Of a stretch of 5,671 nucleotides of DNA, positions 1-4,702 are shown piece after piece. The translations under genes were made by a program, and so were the position numbers. The first letter of the stretch is position 1. Each line of letters opens with the position of its first letter. Where the stretch lies: NCBI GenBank assembly GCA_048520025.1, contig DBFZTP010000111.1, positions 1 through 5,671 of the forward strand, written 5' to 3'. The notes below the pieces were generated by a model. The model was not told the DNA's origin. It made no database searches and saw nothing but the letters and a program-made list of their open reading frames with translations. Source of the stretch: Aphodousia sp048520025. Its GTDB lineage: Bacteria > Pseudomonadota > Gammaproteobacteria > Burkholderiales > Burkholderiaceae_F.

Positions 1-136
1 CTTTTACAAAATTCTAGGGGTTTACCATCGTACGAAAAATATCTTAGGTGTTTAAGATTAAGGAGGAAAAAAATCATAAGCCCTCAAAGAAGGGTGATTT
101 CTTCTACATATTGTTAACTTTATTAGGAATGTTCCT
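1..136 (+). promoter_or_regulatory. 5' leader of dcuC with strong AGGAGG and hairpin
   Basis: Non-coding stretch ahead of dcuC. A perfect AGGAGG at 61-66 is not followed by ATG, GTG or TTG at usable distance. Directly after it is a potential hairpin: AAATCA (71-76) pairs with TGATTT (95-100) and CCCT (81-84) pairs with AGGG (91-94), leaving TAAG unpaired on one side. The ribosome binding site that fits dcuC is the weaker AGGA at 125-128, eight bases before ATG 137. No convincing -35/-10 pair was found; TTTACC (21-26) and TATCTT (40-45) are only 13 bp apart. The upstream gene is outside the window. Confidence 0.4.
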
Positions 137-1411
137 ATGTCTTTGCTTGAATGGTTAGCGATTGCCGTCATTTTCGTTACGGTTTACGCTTTGATCAAAC
201 GTTTTGAAACGCGTTTGGTTCTTTTCACGTCCGGCTTCTTCTTATGCTTGGTCGCAATGGAACCGCTCACGGCTCTTAACTCGTTTGCTTCCTCCATGAC
301 CAAGGGTTCCTTGATCATGGCTATCTGTTCTTCGATGGGTTTTGCTTACATCGCTAAGTACACGAACTCTGACCGCAGTTTGGTTCACTACCTCGCCGCC
401 CCGATCCGTGGCTTGGGTGTGTTCTTGGTTCCGGTTTGCACGGCTTTGACGTTCGTTATTAACATCGCCATCCCGTCTGCTGCTGGTTGTGCTGCTGCCG
501 TGGGTTCCACGTTGATTCCTGTGATGTTGCGCGCCGGTATTAAGCCCGCTATGGCTGCTGCTGCCGTTATGGGTGGTACGATCGGTTCTTACTTCTCTCC
601 GGGTACGTCTCACAACGCTTACGTTGCTAACATGGCTCACATGGAAGTGATGGACTTCATCGCTTACCACTCCACGTGGTCTCTCATGTGCGGCGCCTTC
701 TTGGTCTTCGGTCTTTTGATCGTTGCTCTCGTTTTGGGCGACCACAAGGGTGATAAGGAAGCCGTTGCTAACGTTAAGGAAACGAAGGATGACTTCAAGC
801 CCAACCCCATTATGGCTATCATGACGTTGGTTCCGATCGTTATCCTCGTTGTTGGTAACGTTTGGGTTCCGGCTATCAAGATGGGCGTGGCACAAGCCAT
901 GGTCGTCGGTGCTGTTATCACGTTGCTCTTTAGCTACGCTTTCAACCGCACGAACCCGCAAGACTTCTCCAAGCAATTCTTTAACGGCTTGGGTCAAGGT
1001 TACGCTGAAGTGATGGGTATCATCATCGCTGCCGGTGTGTTTGCTGCTGGCTTGAAGGCCTCCGGCTTGATCGACACGTTCGTCGAAGTCTTGAAGAACT
1101 CTAACGACATCGCTCGTTGGGGTGGTTCCTTGGGTCCGTGGTTGATGGGTACGATTACGGGTTCTGGTGACGCTGCTACGATGGCCTTTAACGAAGCCGT
1201 TACGCCGCACGCTCCTGAATTCGGTATGGAAATCCACTCCTTGGGCGCCTTGGCCTTCTTGACGGGTGCCTTGGGTCGTACGATGTCCCCGATCGCTGGT
1301 GCAATGGTTGTTGTGTCCGGTATCGCTATGGTTAGCCCGATGGAAGTCGCTAAGCGCACGGCAGTTCCGGTTACGGCCGCTGTGTTTGCTTTGGCAATCT
1401 TGATGGTGTAA
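137..1411 (+). CDS. dcuC: Anaerobic C4-dicarboxylate transporter, DcuC family
   Basis: A 424-residue inner-membrane carrier, slightly shorter than Escherichia coli DcuC (about 460). The family moves fumarate, malate and succinate, mainly succinate efflux or fumarate:succinate exchange during anaerobic growth. Visible features: about 12-14 hydrophobic segments (for example near 5-22, 57-75, 93-110, 136-150, 182-200, 225-243, 250-268, 290-312, 367-380, 407-423); a charged loop at about 201-222; small-residue-rich re-entrant-like motifs including SPGTSHNAYVA (154-164), TGSGDAATMAFNEAVTPHAP (341-360) and GRTMSPIAGAMVV (380-392). The start at ATG 137 is supported by AGGA 8 bases upstream and an in-frame TGA at 95-97 with no earlier start. 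Codon use is strongly biased, suggesting good expression. A terminator follows at once, so the gene is probably monocistronic or last in its unit. The fold and family are clear; the exact substrate is inferred, and the neighbouring amidohydrolase leaves room for another carboxylated substrate. Confidence 0.92.
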   Translation: MSLLEWLAIAVIFVTVYALIKRFETRLVLFTSGFFLCLVAMEPLTALNSFASSMTKGSLIMAICSSMGFAYIAKYTNSDRSLVHYLAAPIRGLGVFLVPVCTALTFVINIAIPSAAGCAAAVGSTLIPVMLRAGIKPAMAAAAVMGGTIGSYFSPGTSHNAYVANMAHMEVMDFIAYHSTWSLMCGAFLVFGLLIVALVLGDHKGDKEAVANVKETKDDFKPNPIMAIMTLVPIVILVVGNVWVPAIKMGVAQAMVVGAVITLLFSYAFNRTNPQDFSKQFFNGLGQGYAEVMGIIIAAGVFAAGLKASGLIDTFVEVLKNSNDIARWGGSLGPWLMGTITGSGDAATMAFNEAVTPHAPEFGMEIHSLGALAFLTGALGRTMSPIAGAMVVVSGIAMVSPMEVAKRTAVPVTAAVFALAILMV

Positions 1412-1423
1412 TACCTGATTCGC

Positions 1424-1442
1424 CTCATTAATACTTAATGAG
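1424..1442 (+). repeat. AT-rich hairpin after dcuC
   Basis: A perfect 8-bp inverted repeat, CTCATTAA (1424-1431) and TTAATGAG (1435-1442), with a 3-base loop, placed 12 bases after the dcuC stop and just before the intrinsic terminator. It has no U-tract, so it is not itself a terminator. It could protect the mRNA 3' end from exonucleases. Confidence 0.7.
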
Positions 1443-1448
1443 ACATAA

Positions 1449-1478
1449 GGCTGGTGAGTTTCTCATCAGCCTTTTTTT
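1449..1478 (+). terminator. Rho-independent terminator of dcuC
   Basis: A 10-bp stem, GGCTGGTGAG (1449-1458) with CTCATCAGCC (1462-1471), containing one G-U wobble and a TTT loop, followed directly by seven T residues (1472-1478). This is a textbook intrinsic terminator on the + strand, 38 bases after the dcuC stop codon. Confidence 0.93.
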
Positions 1479-1694
1479 GATTAAAGCCAACCTTCTGTTA
1501 CAGACTTACATCTATTGAATCATCCGACAGAAAATCAGCCGTTACAATAGATAGTTGGAAATAAGTTTTTAGCGTAATTTTGCGTTATTGACAAATAAGC
1601 CCCTTTCAAGGGGAAAGCCCATTGGGCTTGGATTTCAAAACGAGGTGTAAACCTCATTTGTCTCACTTGAGACATCGTTATCGGAGTGTTAATT
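1479..1694 (+). promoter_or_regulatory. Leader of the M20 hydrolase gene with four serial hairpins
   Basis: No gene is visible here. Four short inverted repeats follow one another: CCCCT/AGGGG (1600-1613), AAGCCC/GGGCTT (1615-1629), GAGGT/ACCTC with a GTAA loop (1642-1655) and GTCTCA/TGAGAC (1660-1673). AAGCCC also occurs at 1597-1602, so GGGCTT (1624-1629) has two competing partners. A near-consensus -10 TACAAT (1543-1548) lacks a good -35 at normal spacing, and a perfect TTGACA (1588-1593) lacks a -10, so the promoter is not assigned. GGAG (1683-1686) is the ribosome binding site, 8 bases before ATG 1695. The leader matches no riboswitch class that I recognise. Confidence 0.45.
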
Positions 1695-2999
1695 ATGAAT
1701 GAACAATTAAAGTCTATGATCGAACAAGTCATCCCGCAATTGACGGTTGTTCGTCGCGACTTACACAAGCATCCGGAATCTGCCTGGACGGAATTCCGTA
1801 CGGCTTCCATGGCCATTAAGAAGATGCAAGAACTTGGCTACACCATCACCATGGGTGAAAAGGCTGTTTGCCGTGAAGCCATGATGGGCGTTCCTTCTGC
1901 TGACGCACTCCGCGCCCACATGGAACGTGCTATCGCTCAAGGCGCTGATGCTGAACTCGTTGCCAAGATGGAAGGCGGTTTGACGGGCTTCTGGGCTGAC
2001 ATGGACTTCGGTGGCGAAGGCCCCTTCTTGGCCGTGCGCTTTGACATGGACTGCAACGACGTTTCCGAATGCGCTGACGCCGATCACCGCCCGAACGTTG
2101 AAGGCTTTGCCTCTGTCAACAAGGGTGCTATGCACGCTTGCGGCCACGACGGCCACGTTGCCATCGGTTTGGCCTTGGCTGAAGTGATTGCCGCTTGCCG
2201 TGACCAATTGCAAGGTAAGATCCGCTTCATCTTCCAACCGGCCGAAGAAGGCGTCCGTGGCGCTATGCCGATGGAAAAAGCCGGCGCTGTTGAAGGCGTT
2301 GATGAAATCTTCGGTATGCACATCGGCTTCCAAGCCAACAATATCGGTAAGGTCATTTGCGGTACGAAGAACTTCTTGGCTACCACGAAGGCTGACATCA
2401 CCTTCACGGGTGTTCCGTCTCACGCCGGTAATGCTCCTGAAGAAGGTAAGAATGCCTTGTTGGCCGCTGCTACGGCTTTGTTGAACATGCATGCTATCCC
2501 GCGTTCCGGTAAGGGCGATACGCGTATCACGGTCGGTAAGTTGATCGGCGGTGAAGGTCGTAACGTTATTCCGCCAAAGGCCGTTTTGTTCCTTGAAACG
2601 CGTGGTATCACGTCTGCTTTGGACGAATACATGTTCGGTGAAGTCAAGCGCATCGCTAAGGCTGCTGCCGATATGTGGGGTTGCGGTTACTCCATCGACA
2701 TCAAGGGCGGTACGAAGAGCGGTGAATCTGACCTCGAAGTCGCTAAGGTTGTTGCTGAAGAAGCCCGCGATATGGGTTGCTTCACGGACGTGATCGAAGA
2801 ACAAAACTTCGGCGCTTCTGAAGACTACTCTCACTTCATGAGCACGGTTCAAGCCGCTGGCGGCAAGGGTACGTACGTTCAAGTTGGCTCCACCTTGCGT
2901 GCCGGTCACCACAACAGTCACTTCGACTTTGACGAACAATCCTTGGCTAACGCTCTTGAATTGGTTGGTCGTTGCGTCTTCCGCACGCTCGGCAAGTAA
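1695..2999 (+). CDS. M20D family metal-dependent amidohydrolase, AbgA-like
   Basis: A 434-residue cytoplasmic metallohydrolase. Length and sequence follow E. coli AbgA, the p-aminobenzoyl-glutamate hydrolase A subunit (about 436 aa), from the N-terminal RRDLHKHPESAWTEFRTA to the C-terminal AGHHNSHFDFDE. M20D enzymes cleave amide bonds of N-acyl or aromatic amino-acid conjugates and dipeptides. Visible metal and catalytic residues: HACGHDGH (Cys149, His151), the QPAEEG motif (Glu184-Glu185), His209 in GMHIG, and His405 in AGHHN. Residues about 223-340 form the dimerisation/lid domain (FTGVPSHAGNAPEEGKNALLAAA). An in-frame GTG at 1686 would add three residues, but GGAG (1683-1686) overlaps it and sits 8 bases before ATG 1695, so 1695 is preferred. 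E. coli AbgA works with AbgB and the AbgT transporter. Neither is seen here, so the substrate is not proven; a homomeric amidohydrolase of different specificity is equally possible. Codon bias matches dcuC. Confidence 0.9.
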   Translation: MNEQLKSMIEQVIPQLTVVRRDLHKHPESAWTEFRTASMAIKKMQELGYTITMGEKAVCREAMMGVPSADALRAHMERAIAQGADAELVAKMEGGLTGFWADMDFGGEGPFLAVRFDMDCNDVSECADADHRPNVEGFASVNKGAMHACGHDGHVAIGLALAEVIAACRDQLQGKIRFIFQPAEEGVRGAMPMEKAGAVEGVDEIFGMHIGFQANNIGKVICGTKNFLATTKADITFTGVPSHAGNAPEEGKNALLAAATALLNMHAIPRSGKGDTRITVGKLIGGEGRNVIPPKAVLFLETRGITSALDEYMFGEVKRIAKAAADMWGCGYSIDIKGGTKSGESDLEVAKVVAEEARDMGCFTDVIEEQNFGASEDYSHFMSTVQAAGGKGTYVQVGSTLRAGHHNSHFDFDEQSLANALELVGRCVFRTLGK

Positions 3000-3001
3000 T
3001 C

Positions 3002-3026
3002 AAATCACTAGCTAACTAGCTGATTT
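3002..3026 (+). repeat. AT-rich hairpin after the hydrolase gene
   Basis: AAATCACTAG (3002-3011) pairs with CTAG (3016-3019) and TGATTT (3021-3026), with C3020 bulged and a CTAA loop. It lies directly after the stop codon and before the intrinsic terminator, the same layout as after dcuC. Confidence 0.6.
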
Positions 3027-3029
3027 TAG

Positions 3030-3058
3030 GGCCACAATTTTCGGATTGTGGCCTTTTT
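3030..3058 (+). terminator. Rho-independent terminator of the hydrolase gene
   Basis: A perfect 9-bp stem, GGCCACAAT (3030-3038) with ATTGTGGCC (3045-3053), a six-base loop and five T residues (3054-3058). It lies 31 bases after the hydrolase stop codon and separates this gene from the IscB element. Confidence 0.93.
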
Positions 3059-3082
3059 CTTTAACTATTATTTAACCCAAAA

Positions 3083-3126
3083 GCGATCAAGTACCGATCA
3101 AGTAGCGATCAAGCACCGATCAAGTT
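3083..3126 (+). repeat. Four tandem 11-bp repeats (iteron/operator-like)
   Basis: Four head-to-tail copies with no spacer: GCGATCAAGTA (3083-3093), CCGATCAAGTA (3094-3104), GCGATCAAGCA (3105-3115), CCGATCAAGTT (3116-3126). The core CGATCAAG is invariant and contains a GATC (Dam-type) site. The first base alternates G/C, so the array can also be read as two 22-bp units. An 11-bp period is close to one helical turn, so all copies face the same side of DNA, as in arrays of protein-binding sites. It lies about 50 bp outside the left end of the IscB element, in what would have been the region upstream of fic before the insertion. Function is unknown. Confidence 0.85.
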
Positions 3127-3173
3127 AAAATAATTCATTAGCAATCGGAAAAAGAAGCTACGCCGTCAATAAA

Positions 3174-3193
3174 CCCCCGCTTAAAAGCGGAGG
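3174..3193 (+). repeat. Left-end imperfect palindrome of the IscB element
   Basis: CCGCT (3177-3181) pairs with AGCGG (3186-3190) across a TAAA loop. After an unpaired A (3191), GG (3192-3193) pairs with CC (3175-3176). It closely resembles the right-end hairpin, including the bulged A on the 3' side. It also marks the 5' edge of the omega-RNA scaffold. Confidence 0.75.
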
Positions 3194-3400
3194 CTTGAAA
3201 AAGCCTTGATTGACTAGCCCAAGTCTGAGACATTGTTTCAGACTCCGTTCATTGGGAATACATAGGCACTCCGTGGTGTCAATCCTAGCTGCGGACCCTG
3301 CGACCATTGATTAAATGCACTGAGGGTAAGGTGCGGTGTTGATGGTACTAAAACCCCTTTGAACATGGGCGAAGGATTTTTACCGACCGGTAACGGTCGT

Positions 3401-3404
3401 GGAG
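3401..3404 (+). promoter_or_regulatory. Ribosome binding site of iscB within the omega-RNA 3' end
   Basis: GGAG lies directly behind the last omega-RNA hairpin (3384-3399) and 7 bases before the TTG at 3412. It decides the TTG start. Folding of the omega-RNA next to the site could couple guide-RNA formation to iscB translation; that coupling is inferred. Confidence 0.7.
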
Positions 3405-3411
3405 ACAAAAC

Positions 3412-4695
3412 TTGAGAGTATTTGTATTAAACCAACGAGGTGAACCCCTCATGCCTTGCTCACCGGCAAAGGCACGCAAGCTTCTGAAAGCCGGTCATGC
3501 GAAAGTCAAAAGGGTCAATCCCTTTCTAATTCAATTGACCCGAGCCACAGGAGAAAGTGTGCAACCGGTGACATTGGGTGTGGATGCCGGCAGTAAAACG
3601 ATCGGTTTAAGCGCCAGTAGCGCCAAAGTCGAACTCTATGCGAGCGAAGTGGCTCTTCGCACGGATGTGAGTGATTTACTGTCCACACGACGTGAATTTC
3701 GTCGCGCCCGTCGAAATCGAAAGACACGATACCGTACCGCTCGATTCGATAACCGGATTCGCTCAAAAAATAAAGGTTGGTTAGCCCCTAGCGTGGAAAA
3801 TAAGATCCAAGCGCACATCTCGCGCGTGCAAAACGTGTGCCGTCTTTTACCCGTGAACAAAATCCGAGTGGAAACGGCGGCTTTTGACATCCAAAAGATT
3901 AAAAATCCCGACATTGGCGGGACGGATTATCAAAAGGGTGATCAATTGGGGTTTTGGAACGTGCGTGAGTATGTGTTAAGCCGCGACGGTCATGTCTGCC
4001 AACACTGCAAAGGTAAATCGAAAGATCGGATACTCAATGTCCATCATATCGAGAGCCGAAAAACAGGGGGCGACAGTCCCGGCAACTTAATCACGCTTTG
4101 TGAAACCTGCCACAAGGCTTACCACCGTGGGGAAATTCAATTAAAAGTAAAACGCAGCCCCTCGTTTAGAGATGCTGCCTTTATGGGAATCATGCGTTGG
4201 ACGTTCTTTAATCGTCTCAAAGCCTTGTTCTCACACTTAACGGTTGAAAACACCTATGGTTACTTGACCAAGTACGCACGCATTCGTTTCGGCATCGCCA
4301 AAACGCATTGTGCGGATGCTTATTGCATAGCAGGCTTTCTTCACGCCAAACGCATGGGAGAGTACCTCTTTCAAAAGCAGGTCAGAAAACACAATCGCCA
4401 ATTGCATAAAGCAACGATTTTAAAAGGCGGTGTGCGTAAAGCGCAGCAAGCTCCTTACCTTGTAAAAGGCTTTAGCCTCTTTGATCGTGTGCGCATTAAC
4501 GGCGAAGTCGGTTTTGTGTTTGGGCGACGTTCATCGGGTTACTTTGATGTGCGTCGATTGGACGGAACAAAGATCTCTGCCGGCGTGAGTTTTAAGAAAT
4601 TAAAACGCCTTGAAGGCAGACAATCGTTTTTAACCGAATTAAGAAAGGAGACGGCGCTCCTCCCCCGCATGAATGCAGGGGTTTCCGCGCTGTGA
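3412..4695 (+). CDS. iscB: RNA-guided endonuclease IscB (RRXRR/HNH/RuvC)
   Basis: A 427-residue IscB, the transposon-encoded nuclease family ancestral to Cas9. It uses an omega-RNA to find and cut double-stranded DNA next to a target-adjacent motif. Domains in order: PLMP domain (about 1-50; PLMP at 12-15); RuvC-I GVDAGSKTIGLS (Asp58); arginine-rich bridge helix RREFRRARRNRKTRYR (93-108); RuvC-II IRVETAAFD (Glu154); HNH with Cys196/Cys199, HHIES (His211-His212), Asn225 and Cys230/Cys233, His234; RuvC-III KTHCADAYCIAG (His299, Asp302); C-terminal target-motif-interacting domain (about 349-400, GEVGFVFGRRSSGYFDVRRL). All expected catalytic and zinc-binding positions are present, so the protein looks active. 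The TTG start is chosen because GGAG precedes it by 7 bases and because IscB proteins begin with this VFVLNQRG...PLMP layout; the next ATG (in PLMP) would cut the domain. The last codons form the element's right-end hairpin. There is no REC lobe, as expected for IscB and unlike Cas9. Confidence 0.96.
   Translation: MRVFVLNQRGEPLMPCSPAKARKLLKAGHAKVKRVNPFLIQLTRATGESVQPVTLGVDAGSKTIGLSASSAKVELYASEVALRTDVSDLLSTRREFRRARRNRKTRYRTARFDNRIRSKNKGWLAPSVENKIQAHISRVQNVCRLLPVNKIRVETAAFDIQKIKNPDIGGTDYQKGDQLGFWNVREYVLSRDGHVCQHCKGKSKDRILNVHHIESRKTGGDSPGNLITLCETCHKAYHRGEIQLKVKRSPSFRDAAFMGIMRWTFFNRLKALFSHLTVENTYGYLTKYARIRFGIAKTHCADAYCIAGFLHAKRMGEYLFQKQVRKHNRQLHKATILKGGVRKAQQAPYLVKGFSLFDRVRINGEVGFVFGRRSSGYFDVRRLDGTKISAGVSFKKLKRLEGRQSFLTELRKETALLPRMNAGVSAL
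4663..4681 (+). repeat. Right-end imperfect palindrome of the IscB element
   Basis: CCCCGCA (4663-4669) pairs with TGC (4674-4676) and GGGG (4678-4681) across a TGAA loop, leaving A4677 unpaired. It lies inside the final codons of iscB (residues Pro418 to Gly423). The flanking AGGGGTTT mirrors the AAACCCC at the left end (3171-3177), so the two ends also read as an imperfect inverted repeat: 17 of 23 positions match by my alignment. Confidence 0.78.
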
Positions 4696-4702
4696 TTTTT
4701 CT

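Larger units (their letters stand above)
3174..3410 (+). ncRNA. omega-RNA (HEARO RNA) guide scaffold of IscB
   Basis: A highly structured 237-nt non-coding stretch immediately before iscB, the position of the HEARO/omega-RNA that guides IscB. Helices seen: the terminal hairpin (3175-3193); AGGCTT/AAGCCT with a GAAA loop (3191-3206, competing in part with the first); CCCAA (3218-3222) with TTGGG (3252-3256), enclosing GTCTGA/TCAGAC (3223-3228 with 3238-3243); TAGG/CCTA (3263-3266 with 3284-3287); ACCCT (3295-3299) with AGGGT (3323-3327), a possible pseudoknot; ACCAT/ATGGT (3303-3307 with 3342-3346); GCAC/GTGC (3317-3320 with 3331-3334); and CGACCG/CGGTCG with a GTAA loop (3384-3399). CTGAGACATT (3225-3234) recalls the same stretch in the characterised OgeuIscB omega-RNA (from memory). 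The guide should be the roughly 16 nt just 5' of the scaffold, about 3158-3173, so the full transcript would start upstream of the listed coordinates. The exact ends are not visible. Confidence 0.88.
3174..4691 (+). mobile_element. IscB element (IS200/IS605-like, tnpA-less)
   Basis: A compact element made of a left-end hairpin, an omega-RNA, iscB and a right-end hairpin. Both ends carry a similar imperfect palindrome with an unpaired A on the 3' arm, as in the IS200/IS605 superfamily whose single-strand transposase reads such hairpins. The last bases before the proposed right boundary are TTTCCGCGCT, followed by GTGA (4692-4695). From memory, HEARO elements were reported to sit next to ATGA or GTGA, which sets the right boundary at about 4691/4692. 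The left boundary is less certain and could lie anywhere from about 3158 to 3174. No Y1 transposase (TnpA) is encoded, so mobility would depend on TnpA in trans. Confidence 0.78.

Noticed and set aside
242..1237. Long antisense open frame opposite dcuC
   Set aside because: Its translation is a low-complexity mix rich in Arg, His, Ser, Thr and Asp with no recognisable motif. It mirrors the biased codons of dcuC, which clearly encodes a family protein.
1588..1593. TTGACA as the -35 box of the hydrolase gene promoter
   Set aside because: At 16-18 bp downstream the sequence is GGGGAA/GGGAAA/GGAAAG, inside a hairpin, with no -10 resemblance.
1686..1694. GTG 1686 as the start of the M20 hydrolase
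   Set aside because: The Shine-Dalgarno GGAG overlaps this codon. ATG 1695 has correct 8-base spacing and gives the family's usual length.
1761..2939. Long antisense open frame opposite the M20 hydrolase gene
   Set aside because: No motif or ribosome binding site was seen. It arises because the forward gene almost lacks codons that give stops on the other strand.
3083..3126. CRISPR-like array
   Set aside because: The 11-bp units are directly adjacent with no spacers, and no cas genes are present.
3412..4695. Cas9 or a plain HNH homing endonuclease
   Set aside because: The N-terminal PLMP motif, arginine-rich bridge, split RuvC around HNH and 427-residue size without a REC lobe fit IscB, and the structured upstream RNA confirms it.
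3127..4700. A tnpA transposase belonging to the IscB element
   Set aside because: No open frame with a Y1 HUH-type motif exists on either strand between the element ends or nearby.
4673..4702. ATG 4673 as the main fic start
   Set aside because: It lies inside the element's right-end hairpin, has no ribosome binding site, and the extra ten residues (MQGFPRCDFS) are not Fic-like. The normal family N-terminus begins at Met 4703. It is kept only as a possible secondary start.
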